Part shown: piece by piece, positions 1 through 8,326 of the stretch
How positions within the stretch are numbered: position 1 is the first letter of the stretch
How the letters are laid out: each line of letters opens with the position of its first letter
Source of the DNA: an uncultured Bacteroidales bacterium
GTDB lineage: Bacteria; Bacteroidota; Bacteroidia; Bacteroidales; F082
Direction of reading: 5' to 3'
Length of the DNA stretch: 64,000 nt
NCBI GenBank assembly: GCA_905234645.1
Contig: CAJOIS010000006.1
Coordinates: forward strand, 26,217-90,216
Translations under genes and position numbers: made by a program
The notes under the pieces: model-generated
What the model saw: the letters and a program-made list of their open reading frames with translations, nothing else
Told to the model about the DNA's origin: nothing
The model's database searches: none

Positions 1-791
1 AGATTGGCTTCCTCTCGACCCAGGATGCGTCCGCCTTCTATCTCATTGTAGGTATCCAAATAGACCTTGGCGCTACGCTCGTAGGCAAGTTGTTGATCCG
101 GTGTGAAGTTGGCGTACTCAGCCTGCTCGTATAGCTTATGAAAGATATCCTCATCCAGCTCTTCTGGGTAGTCGTCGTATCGCCAGAGATTGTATAGCGC
201 ATAGATCCATTTCTCCCGAGGAGTGACGGGTTTAAGGTCAATATGGTCCAGTTTAGGCATCTCCAGATAAAAGAGTGTGAGTTTGTCGTAAAAGACATGA
301 TGGTCGTCAACATCGGTGAGCATCACCTTATGAAAGTAGATATTGGAGGCATATTCCCACTTTGGAAACGTGAAATTCATAATGGCAATTAGGTAAACTT
401 CGTTCAGACGATAGTTCCATTTTTTTTCATCTTTCTTATTCTTTAAGCGTCTTTTGCCAAGGCTGACAGCGGTTTCATTCAAACCTTGGTCACGGATCGG
501 TTTTGCCGCATAATACACGGTGCGGTCCTTGAAGAAGGGTTTCCAGCAGTTCTGCATCTCCACAACGAATTGTCGTTTGTTTTGGGTTTCGGAATACACA
601 TCAAAATAATTTGCGCGGGTACCATTGAATTCCCCAATTTGTTCAACGTTTTTGTAAACGAGGTCTACGATGGGGTCGTTAGGGTTTTCGATAATAGCAT
701 TAAGAAAACTAATTAAAAGTTCCTTGCCGGCTTCAGTGGCGAACAACTTCTTGAATCCGTAATCGACGAATGGATTAATATAATTACTCAT
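1..791 (-). CDS. Rpn-family PD-(D/E)XK nuclease / putative transposase, partial
   Basis: The reading frame is open from an ATG at 791 to the window edge, giving about 263 N-terminal residues. It begins MSNYINPFVDYGFKKLF, the usual opening of the Rpn (recombination-promoting nuclease, formerly transposase_31) family. The candidate PD-(D/E)XK active site is D64 in YFDVYSET with E78-x-Q80 in VVEMQ. The last visible residues (GGRILGREEA) match the charged, glycine-rich tail that often ends in short repeats in this family. Members of the family cut DNA and stimulate RecA-independent recombination; they are common in many copies in Bacteroidales genomes. No clear promoter precedes it. The C-terminus is off the window, so intactness is unknown. 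Confidence 0.85.
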   Translation of the reverse strand, partial: MSNYINPFVDYGFKKLFATEAGKELLISFLNAIIENPNDPIVDLVYKNVEQIGEFNGTRANYFDVYSETQNKRQFVVEMQNCWKPFFKDRTVYYAAKPIRDQGLNETAVSLGKRRLKNKKDEKKWNYRLNEVYLIAIMNFTFPKWEYASNIYFHKVMLTDVDDHHVFYDKLTLFYLEMPKLDHIDLKPVTPREKWIYALYNLWRYDDYPEELDEDIFHKLYEQAEYANFTPDQQLAYERSAKVYLDTYNEIEGGRILGREEAN

Positions 792-933
792 AATAACAAA
801 ATATTTTAGGCTGTAAATATACAAAGAAAAACATTTTGTCAAGAAAAAACAGAAAATTTTTTCAAATAATTTTATTTGAATTTTGTAGACAATTTGGAAC
901 CAGTTTTAGGTAGGAGTAAGAAAACCCGTTTCA

Positions 934-3180
934 TTATTCTAGTTCTTTTAGTCTTGTCTTTGCTCTTTCATCGCCTTGGTCGGCGGCTTTTTGATACCAT
1001 TTTTTAGCTTCGCTGAGGCTTTTTCTAACACCATTGCCGTTTTCATACATGGTTCCCATATTCCATTGTGCGGTAGCATTCCCCTGCTCAGCAGCTTTTT
1101 GATACCATTTCACGGCTTCCTTATAGTCTTGTTTGACACCATGGCCCTTTTCATACATATATCCCAAACTAACCTGCCCATTAGGCTCTCCCTGTTCAGC
1201 GGCTTTGCGATACCATTTTACGGCCTCGTCGTAGTTCTGTTCCACGCCATTTCCTGAATTATATAAACTACCGAGATTATGCTGTGCCAAAGCACGCCCT
1301 TGTTCAGCTGCTTTGCGAAACCATTTCGCAGCCTCCTGATAATCTTGTTTCACCCCTAGTCCTTTATAATACAAAATTCCCAATGAGGATTGTGAATTAG
1401 CTGCACCCTGATCAGCTGCCTTTCGAAACCACTTAGCCGCTTCTTCGTAGTCTTGCGTTACCCCACTACCATAATAATACATTAATCCGATAAAATGTTG
1501 TGAATTAGCGTATCCTTGCTCTGCCGATAACCGATACCACTCTAATGCCTTTTCGTAATCTTGAGGTACCCCAGCTCCCTGATAATACAGACTTCCCAAC
1601 CCGTATTGGGCATATTTAAAACCCTGTTCCGCTGACAAACGGAAATACCTTTCCGCCTGAGCATAATCCTTTTCGACTCCTGTTCCATGCACATAGCACC
1701 ATCCCAGGTTGTTTTGCGACCGATCAAGACCCTGTTCGGCAGCCAGACGGTACCACTTTACGGATTCGGCGTAATCCTGTGGTACGCCATAACCGCCATC
1801 ATACAATCTTCCCATGCCATTCTGTCCTACCGCATTGCCGTGTTCTGCTGCTTCACGGTAGCATTTCAGGGCTTCTTCATAATTTTTGGCATCGAAATAG
1901 TCGTCGCCTTTTTTGGCCAATTCATTGTAATCGACGTTATCCATCGTCACCTTCATCTGTTTGCGCTCGTCTTTACTAATGGTTACGGTTTCAACGAAGT
2001 CGTTATAACCCTCCTTGGTCAGTTTAATCACATGGGGCCCGATTAGGATCTCGTTGATGGACTTTGGCGTGGTGCCCACCTCTTGGCCGTCGATGAAGAG
2101 TTGGCAGATTCGCGGGGTGCTTTCCAGCATCAGCGAGCCGTAGATGGGTCTCGGTGCAGGCAGTGTGATGGACTGTCCGTTCATCTCAGGGGTGATTTCT
2201 GTGGATAGCAGTGAGGTCTCGTAATTGGGGCGTTTGCATTCCACCTTGTAGATGCCGCGTCCGAGCTGTCCGGTCCAGGTACCGATGCCTTTCCGTTCGT
2301 CGTTGACCCAGATCTCGGCATCGGCGTCGCCATCGACCTTGAGGGTCACATCGGCATAGTCGGCGCCAAGCTCAGGTGCAACTCGGGTGGTCTCATTGTC
2401 GTTGACGGTCACCGTTCCGCTATAGGTATTATACATCTTTTTGACGACGCGTACGGAGTGAGGTCCACTCTTCAGCGCCTCGCTCTTGCAGGGGGCTTTC
2501 CCTATCAGGATGTTGTCGACATAAACGCTGGCGTCGTTGAGGTTGCCTGTGCCGGGCACTTCGATCCAGCCGAAGTTGGGTTGGAGTGTGACGGTCACGA
2601 ATTTGGTGTTGTTGGGATCGTCGACGGTGACTTTGCCGGCATCGGGATGGTAGTTGAGTGTCTGTACCCGGTAGGAATAGGTGCCAAATTCGACGTATTT
2701 CTGGGCGACGCCATCGGCATCCAGTTCCCATATCTGGTCGTTCACCTCGAGAGTGGCGTTGGGCGGGGTGATTTGGAACGTCAGGTATTGTTGGCGTATT
2801 GTTTTCTTGACATGGGTTTCAATCACATCGGTGGTGAGCACCATCTCGTAGGTGCGTTCCGCTTCGATCTCGACGGGGAACATATAGTCGCGCAGAACAC
2901 CAAGTTGCGGATGTTTGATGGTGATCTTACGTGAGGCGCGTGGCACCCATACCCATATCTCACCGGCTTCCTGCTTGGTGTCGACGATGCCCAGTCGGCC
3001 GCCTTCGAAGATGAAGCCCGTCTCGGTGGTCACCACCTTGATTAATGCAGCCACTTCGCCGTTTTGGTCGATGCGTTTGCCGTTGAGACTCGACGCCGCC
3101 CCATCATACGCCGAAATGTTTTGGGCGGTTGCGCCCAAAACCAATGAGACCCATATGAGTAGTAAGAAAAACCGTTTCAT
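934..3180 (-). CDS. Secreted PEGA-repeat protein with eight Sel1 repeats
   Basis: A 748-residue protein with a signal peptide at 1-20. Residues 21-118 are the N-terminal domain shared by ten proteins in this array (motifs GKRIDQNG, EGGRLGIVDTKQ, GEIWVWVPR, EAERTYEMVL). Four PEGA-like beta repeats follow at about 133-203, 204-270, 272-345 and 346-415; then a TPR-like unit and eight Sel1 repeats (about 437-748, AAEQG-type ends). Sel1 repeats form protein-binding solenoids, so a periplasmic or surface scaffold is likely; the ligand is unknown. It is the only paralogue missing the VKSFRALP-like segment just after the signal peptide, an apparent deletion of about eight residues. Its ATG overlaps the TAA of the upstream gene (TAATG), so the two are probably translationally coupled. 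Last gene of its operon. Confidence 0.85.
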   Translation of the reverse strand: MKRFFLLLIWVSLVLGATAQNISAYDGAASSLNGKRIDQNGEVAALIKVVTTETGFIFEGGRLGIVDTKQEAGEIWVWVPRASRKITIKHPQLGVLRDYMFPVEIEAERTYEMVLTTDVIETHVKKTIRQQYLTFQITPPNATLEVNDQIWELDADGVAQKYVEFGTYSYRVQTLNYHPDAGKVTVDDPNNTKFVTVTLQPNFGWIEVPGTGNLNDASVYVDNILIGKAPCKSEALKSGPHSVRVVKKMYNTYSGTVTVNDNETTRVAPELGADYADVTLKVDGDADAEIWVNDERKGIGTWTGQLGRGIYKVECKRPNYETSLLSTEITPEMNGQSITLPAPRPIYGSLMLESTPRICQLFIDGQEVGTTPKSINEILIGPHVIKLTKEGYNDFVETVTISKDERKQMKVTMDNVDYNELAKKGDDYFDAKNYEEALKCYREAAEHGNAVGQNGMGRLYDGGYGVPQDYAESVKWYRLAAEQGLDRSQNNLGWCYVHGTGVEKDYAQAERYFRLSAEQGFKYAQYGLGSLYYQGAGVPQDYEKALEWYRLSAEQGYANSQHFIGLMYYYGSGVTQDYEEAAKWFRKAADQGAANSQSSLGILYYKGLGVKQDYQEAAKWFRKAAEQGRALAQHNLGSLYNSGNGVEQNYDEAVKWYRKAAEQGEPNGQVSLGYMYEKGHGVKQDYKEAVKWYQKAAEQGNATAQWNMGTMYENGNGVRKSLSEAKKWYQKAADQGDERAKTRLKELE

Positions 3181-5000
3181 TATTTTAATACTTTCAGTCT
3201 GTTCTTTGCATCTTCATAGCCTTGGTCGGCGGCCTTTTGGTACCATTTTTTGGCTTCGCTGATGCTTTTTGTGACGCCATCGCCGTATTCATACATGATT
3301 CCCATATTATATTGAGCGTAAACATTTCCCTGTTCAGCGGCTTTGCGATACCACTTCACTGCTTCAGCATAGTCTTGATCGACACCATAGCCCTTTGTAT
3401 ACATCACACCCATATTACATTGTGCGGAGGCGTCTCCCCGTTCGGCGGCTTTTCGATACCATTTCACAGCTTCAGTATAGTCTTTTGCGACACCATATCC
3501 ATTTTCATACATCACACCCAAATTATGTTGTGCGGAAGCATTTCCCTGTTCGGCGGCTTTTCGATACCATTTCACAGCTTCCACATTATCTTTTGTAACA
3601 CCTAGACCTTTGCTGTACATATATCCAAAATAGGCTTGCGCAGAACTATTCCCTTGTTCAGCCGCAGGTCGGAACCATTTGGCAGCTTCGGCGTAATCTT
3701 TCTTATTATAGGCTTCTTTCCCTTTGGCGAAGTAATCCGTATTGGAAAGTGTTGCCGACACCTGTTTGCGTTCGCCTTTGGTGATGGTAATTTGTTCGGT
3801 ATAATCGGCATAGCCGTCTTTAGTGAGTTTCAGTTCATGTGGGCCGATGAGGATTTTGGAGATGGAGTTGGGAGTCTCCCCCATGGGCTCGCCATCGATG
3901 AAGATTTTGGCGAAATCGGGCGTGCTTTCCACATTCAATGAGCCGTAGATGGGGGTCGGGGGCATCAGGGTGATGGTCTGCCCGTTCATCGTGTTGGTAA
4001 TCTCTTTGGTGGTCACCGTGGGTTCGTGGTTGGGTTTGCGGCTTTCGATGCGATAGGTGCCAGATGCCAGGTCGCCTGTCCAAGTATGGGTGCCTCTCCT
4101 CTCCCCGTTCACCCATATCTCGGCATCGCCGTCCACGGTGAGGGTCACATGGGCGAAGTCGGCCGTTAACGTAGGTGAAAGCACGCTCGTTTTGTTGTCG
4201 GTGACGGTGACGCGTTCGGTATAGGGCGCATACATCTCCTTAGCGATTTTCACAGTATGTTCACCGCTCTTCAAACTCTCGCTCTTACAGGGGGCTTTGC
4301 CAATCAAGGCGTTGTCGATGTAGACGCTGGCGCCTTGGAGGTTGTCGCCTTTCACCTCGATCCAACCGAAGTTGGGTTGAAGGGTGATGGTCACGGTTTT
4401 TTTGTTTTCGGGATCGTCGACGGTCACCCTGCCTGCTTCGGGATGGTAGTTGGGCGCTTGCACACGGTAGGTATAGGTGCCGAAGTTCACGAACTTGCGG
4501 GCCGTTCCTTCCGCCGAGACGGTCCATAGTTGGTCGTCCACCTCAAGGGCGGCATCGGGCGGGGTGATTTGGAAGATGAGGTATTGTTGTGTGATGGCTT
4601 CCTCAACGGTAGTGACAACCTTGGCGGTGGTGAGTACCATCTCGTAGGTGCGTTCAGACTCAATCCCTTCGGGGAACATGTAGTCGCGCAGCACGCCGAG
4701 TTGTTGGTGCAGTATGGTAATCTTGCGAAGCCCTCTGGGCACCCACACCCATATCTCGCCGTTGCGCTGCTTGGTATCGATGATCCCCAGGGTGCCTCCT
4801 TCGAAGGTGAAGCCTTTTTCGGTGGTCACTACCTTGATCAAGGCAGCTACTTGACCGTTTTGGTCGATGCGTTTGCCCTCGATGCTAGAGGCAGTCATGT
4901 CGGTCTCCAAAGCCCTGAACGACTTCACGCTGATGTTTTGGGCGGTTGCACCCAAAACCAATGAGACCCATGTGAGTAGTAAGAAAACCCGTTTCATCAT
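3180..5000 (-). CDS. Secreted PEGA-repeat protein with four Sel1 repeats
   Basis: A 606-residue paralogue with signal peptide (cleavage after GATAQ), the shared N-terminal domain with intact VKSFRALETD segment, four PEGA-like repeats (the fourth begins PIYGSLNVESTP), then one TPR-like unit (KKDYAEAAKWFRPAAEQG) and four Sel1 repeats. Its 3' end is nearly identical at DNA level to that of the next gene upstream (compare 3217-3283 with 5029-5095), which points to recent duplication or gene conversion. It starts MMKR with ATGA overlap on the upstream stop and ends in TAATG with the downstream start, so it is tightly coupled on both sides. Likely a periplasmic or cell-surface protein-binding scaffold; specific function not recognisable. 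Confidence 0.85.
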   Translation of the reverse strand: MMKRVFLLLTWVSLVLGATAQNISVKSFRALETDMTASSIEGKRIDQNGQVAALIKVVTTEKGFTFEGGTLGIIDTKQRNGEIWVWVPRGLRKITILHQQLGVLRDYMFPEGIESERTYEMVLTTAKVVTTVEEAITQQYLIFQITPPDAALEVDDQLWTVSAEGTARKFVNFGTYTYRVQAPNYHPEAGRVTVDDPENKKTVTITLQPNFGWIEVKGDNLQGASVYIDNALIGKAPCKSESLKSGEHTVKIAKEMYAPYTERVTVTDNKTSVLSPTLTADFAHVTLTVDGDAEIWVNGERRGTHTWTGDLASGTYRIESRKPNHEPTVTTKEITNTMNGQTITLMPPTPIYGSLNVESTPDFAKIFIDGEPMGETPNSISKILIGPHELKLTKDGYADYTEQITITKGERKQVSATLSNTDYFAKGKEAYNKKDYAEAAKWFRPAAEQGNSSAQAYFGYMYSKGLGVTKDNVEAVKWYRKAAEQGNASAQHNLGVMYENGYGVAKDYTEAVKWYRKAAERGDASAQCNMGVMYTKGYGVDQDYAEAVKWYRKAAEQGNVYAQYNMGIMYEYGDGVTKSISEAKKWYQKAADQGYEDAKNRLKVLK

Positions 5001-7036
5001 TTCAATCCTTTCAGTTTGTTCTTTGCATCTTCATAGCCTTGGTCGGCGGCCTTTTGGTACCATTTTTTGGCTTCGCTGATGCTTTTTGTGACGCCTTTGC
5101 CGTATTCATACATAATTCCCAAATTATATTGAGCGTAAACCTCTCCCTGTTCAGCGGCTTTTCGATACCACTTCATGGCTTCCTTATAGTCTTTCGTAAC
5201 ACCATAGCCATTTTCGTACATATATCCCAAATGGCACTGAGCATTGGCATAGTTTTGATCTACAGCTTTACGGAACCATTTCAAAGCTTCGGCATAGTCT
5301 TTTTGGACTCCTTTGCCATCTCTATACATGATTCCCAGATTACACTGAGCGTTAACCTCTCCCTGTTCTGCGGCTTTTCGATACCATTTAAAGGCTTCAG
5401 CATAGTCTTTGGTGACCCCATAGCCCATATCATACATTAATCCCAAATTACACTGACCACGAGCATATCCTTGCTCTGCAGCTTTTCGATACCATTTCAA
5501 AGCTTCAGTATAGTCTTTGGCGACACCATATCCCTTTCCATACATCACACCCATATTACATTGTGCGGAGGCGTTTCCCTGTTCGGCGGCTTTTCGATAC
5601 CATTTCACAGCTTCCACATTATCTTTTGTAACACCTAGACCTTTGTTGTACATATATCCAAAATAGGCTTGCGCAGAACTATTCCCTTGTTCAGCAGCAG
5701 GTCGGAACCATTTGGCAGCTTCGGCGTAATCTTTCTTATTATAGGCTTCAAGACCTTTGGCATAATAATCCGTATTGGAAAGTGTTGCCGACACCTGTTT
5801 GCTTTCGCCTTGGGTGATGGTGACCTTTTCAATGTAGTCTGAATACCCCTCTTTGGTGATTTTAACTTCATGTTGGCCTATGAGGATCTCGTTGATGGAT
5901 TTCGGGGTGGTGCCCACCTCTTGGCCGTCTATGAAGAGCTTGCAGAAGCTGGGCACGCTTTCCACTAGCAGTGAGCCGTAGATGGGTCGTGGCGCGGGCA
6001 GGGTGATGGTCTGTCCGGCCATGCTGGCGGTGATCTCCTGGGTGGTGAGGCTGGTCTCGTGGTTGGCCTGTTTGCATTCGATCTTATAGGTACCGCTGCC
6101 CAAGGGTCCACTCCAGGAGCGGAAGCCTTTCCGCTCGTTGTTCACCCAGATTTCTGCGTCTGAGTCCACCTTCAGGGTGACCTCGGCAAAGTCGGCACCC
6201 AGCGTGGGCGAAAGGCGGGTGGTCTCATTGTCGCGGACCATCACGGTCTCACTGTAGGGGTTGTACATCTCCTTGGCGATACGCACCGTATGCTGGCCGC
6301 TCTTCAGGAGCTGACTCTTGCAGGGGGCTGTGCCGATGAGGGCGTTGTCGATGTAAACGCTGGCGCCGCGCAGGGTTCCGGCACCTTCCACCTCGATCCA
6401 GCCGAAGTTGGGCTGCAGCTTCACGGTGACCACCTGGGTGTTGTCGGGGTCGTTGACGGTGATGTTACCGGCTTCGGGATGATAGTTGGGGGCCTGCACC
6501 CGCCATTGGTAGGTGCCGAAATTGACGTATTTCACGGCGCTGCCGTCGGCGGCCACGGTCCATATTTTGTCGTCCACCTCGAGGGTGGCGAACACTGGAT
6601 CGATTATGAAGGCCAGGTACTGCTGATGCGGTTTGTTGCTGCCCGGCCGAGGAACGTATTCCGTCTCCAGCACCATCTCGTAAGTGCGTTCGGCCTCGAT
6701 GTCGATGGGAAAGATATAGTCTCTCAGCTGTCCGAACTCTTGGTGTTTGATGGTGATCTTTCGCAATCCGCGCGGCACCCAGACCCAGACCTCGCTCACT
6801 TGCTGTTGGGCGTCGACGATGCCCAGGGTGCCGCCTTCGAACACGAATCCCGTTTCGTTGGTGACCACCTTGATGAGTGCCGCCACCTGTCCGTTTTGGT
6901 CGATGCGCTTGCCCTCGAGGCTGGAGGCGGTCCGGTCATACTCCAGCCACCGGAACGACTTCACTTTGAGGCTCTGGGCTTGGGTTGCCATCACCCAGAG
7001 CGACAATAATATGACTAAAAAGCTTTTTTTCATCAT
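4997..7036 (-). CDS. Secreted PEGA-repeat protein with six Sel1 repeats
   Basis: A 679-residue paralogue. A signal peptide (MMKKSFLVILLSLWVMATQA) leads to the shared N-terminal domain (VKSFRWLEYDRTASSLEG), four PEGA-like repeats to about residue 425, one TPR-like unit and six Sel1 repeats. The first and last Sel1 units are almost the same as those of the downstream 606-residue paralogue, whereas the middle ones differ, as expected from repeat gain or loss by recombination. The gene is six bases downstream of its neighbour and overlaps the next gene by ATGA. Expected location is the periplasm or outer surface. Function inferred only from repeat class (protein binding). Confidence 0.85.
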   Translation of the reverse strand: MMKKSFLVILLSLWVMATQAQSLKVKSFRWLEYDRTASSLEGKRIDQNGQVAALIKVVTNETGFVFEGGTLGIVDAQQQVSEVWVWVPRGLRKITIKHQEFGQLRDYIFPIDIEAERTYEMVLETEYVPRPGSNKPHQQYLAFIIDPVFATLEVDDKIWTVAADGSAVKYVNFGTYQWRVQAPNYHPEAGNITVNDPDNTQVVTVKLQPNFGWIEVEGAGTLRGASVYIDNALIGTAPCKSQLLKSGQHTVRIAKEMYNPYSETVMVRDNETTRLSPTLGADFAEVTLKVDSDAEIWVNNERKGFRSWSGPLGSGTYKIECKQANHETSLTTQEITASMAGQTITLPAPRPIYGSLLVESVPSFCKLFIDGQEVGTTPKSINEILIGQHEVKITKEGYSDYIEKVTITQGESKQVSATLSNTDYYAKGLEAYNKKDYAEAAKWFRPAAEQGNSSAQAYFGYMYNKGLGVTKDNVEAVKWYRKAAEQGNASAQCNMGVMYGKGYGVAKDYTEALKWYRKAAEQGYARGQCNLGLMYDMGYGVTKDYAEAFKWYRKAAEQGEVNAQCNLGIMYRDGKGVQKDYAEALKWFRKAVDQNYANAQCHLGYMYENGYGVTKDYKEAMKWYRKAAEQGEVYAQYNLGIMYEYGKGVTKSISEAKKWYQKAADQGYEDAKNKLKGLK

Positions 7037-7042
7037 TCGTGA

Positions 7043-8311
7043 TTATTTTCTATGCTTGTAGCATCTGATATTGTAGCCGATACATAAGGAAAGGCCGAGG
7101 TTGTTGTAACCATCAAGCTCTGATGTGGTTAAGTAGATTAAACCGACGCCAAAGTCGAAGTCTTTATAACTTGCACCAGCTACCAAGGTATGCCTGGTAA
7201 ACAAAACGTCTAAAAGATCTATCGCCCCGAAGTGATAGTCAAACATGCCTGTCCAATTCGTATCGGAAGTGTACATCCTTAAGCCGAGTATGGCTCCGTA
7301 CCCCCCATTGCCGTCAATTCCCACGCCAACGCCGGTTGAGATTTGCCAACGTGGGCTGAATTGGTAGCCTATCGTGCCGAACAATCCGTTGTACAATTCC
7401 GGACGGATCACGAACCCTTTGCCTCTGGTAAACGTTGACTTGGGAGCGCTGGTTGGGGTTTCTTCGACATATTCGGCTTGCAAGACAGGGGAAAGCGTAG
7501 TGGTTTCGCCGTCTCTTACGGTAACGGTTTCATTATAGGTGTAGTATCTGTTCTTCTCGACACGGATGCTATGCATACCACTTTTCAGTGGCTCGCTTTT
7601 GCAGGGTGCCTTACCGATTTGCTTGTTGTCGACAAATACGTTGGCGCCCAGCAGATTACCTGTTCCCGTAACCTCGATCCAACCGAAATTGGGGCGTAGT
7701 GTCACGGTGATGGTTTTGGCGTTGTCAGGGTCGTCGATGGTGACGCGTCCGGCATCTGGGTGATAGTTGGGGGCTTGTACTCGCCAAGAATACGTACCGA
7801 AGTCCACATATTTCATGGCGCTGCCCTCCGAATCCACTTTCCAGGTTTTGTCGTCCACTTCCAAGGAAGCGTCTTTGGGGTTGAGATGGAAGATGAGGTA
7901 TTGCTTTTTCTCTTCTTTTACCACTTCCTCCACTTTGGTGAACGAAAGGATCATTTCGTAGGTTCGTTCCGCTCCAATCTCGACGGGGAAAATGTAATTC
8001 CTCAGGACCCCATACACTGGGTGTTTGATGGTGATTTTTCGAGATGCCTTGGGAACCCACACCCAGACTTCGCCGTTTTCTTGTTTTGAGTCGACGATGC
8101 CTAGGGCGCCGCCTTCGAAGGTAAATCCTGTTTCCGTTGTGACTATTTTAATTAATGCGGCGACCTGTCCGTTTTGGTCGATGCGTTTACCCTCCAAGCT
8201 GGCTGCCGTCAAGTCGGTGGTAAGCGCCGTGAACGATTTCACTTCGATGTTTTGGGCGTGGACCGCGATGATTGTAAAAATAAGGAGTGTGAGTAAAGAA
8301 GATCTTTTCAT
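7043..8311 (-). CDS. Secreted PEGA-repeat protein with C-terminal beta-rich barrel-like domain
   Basis: A 422-residue protein, the shortest of the family here. It has a signal peptide (MKRSSLLTLLIFTIIAVHAQ), the shared N-terminal domain and only the first two PEGA-like repeats (the second has FGWIEVTGTGN and GKAPCKSEPL). Then comes a short linker and a region of about 130 residues rich in alternating aromatic and glycine residues (RPELYNGLFGTIGYQF, GYGAILGLRMY) that resembles a small outer-membrane beta-barrel. It lacks PEGA repeats 3 and 4, so the fusion point differs from its relatives. It lies 15 bp after the lipoprotein gene and 6 bp before the next PEGA gene, in the same operon. Confidence 0.8.
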   Translation of the reverse strand: MKRSSLLTLLIFTIIAVHAQNIEVKSFTALTTDLTAASLEGKRIDQNGQVAALIKIVTTETGFTFEGGALGIVDSKQENGEVWVWVPKASRKITIKHPVYGVLRNYIFPVEIGAERTYEMILSFTKVEEVVKEEKKQYLIFHLNPKDASLEVDDKTWKVDSEGSAMKYVDFGTYSWRVQAPNYHPDAGRVTIDDPDNAKTITVTLRPNFGWIEVTGTGNLLGANVFVDNKQIGKAPCKSEPLKSGMHSIRVEKNRYYTYNETVTVRDGETTTLSPVLQAEYVEETPTSAPKSTFTRGKGFVIRPELYNGLFGTIGYQFSPRWQISTGVGVGIDGNGGYGAILGLRMYTSDTNWTGMFDYHFGAIDLLDVLFTRHTLVAGASYKDFDFGVGLIYLTTSELDGYNNLGLSLCIGYNIRCYKHRK

Positions 8312-8326
8312 ATCATCAAAACTATT

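Noticed and set aside
2458..2934. Long plus-strand frames opposite the PEGA genes (also at 3222, 6290, 10953, 18194)
   Set aside because: They mirror the repeat-rich minus-strand genes, have no start signals and are rich in Gly/Val/His, typical of shadows of PEGA and Sel1 coding DNA.
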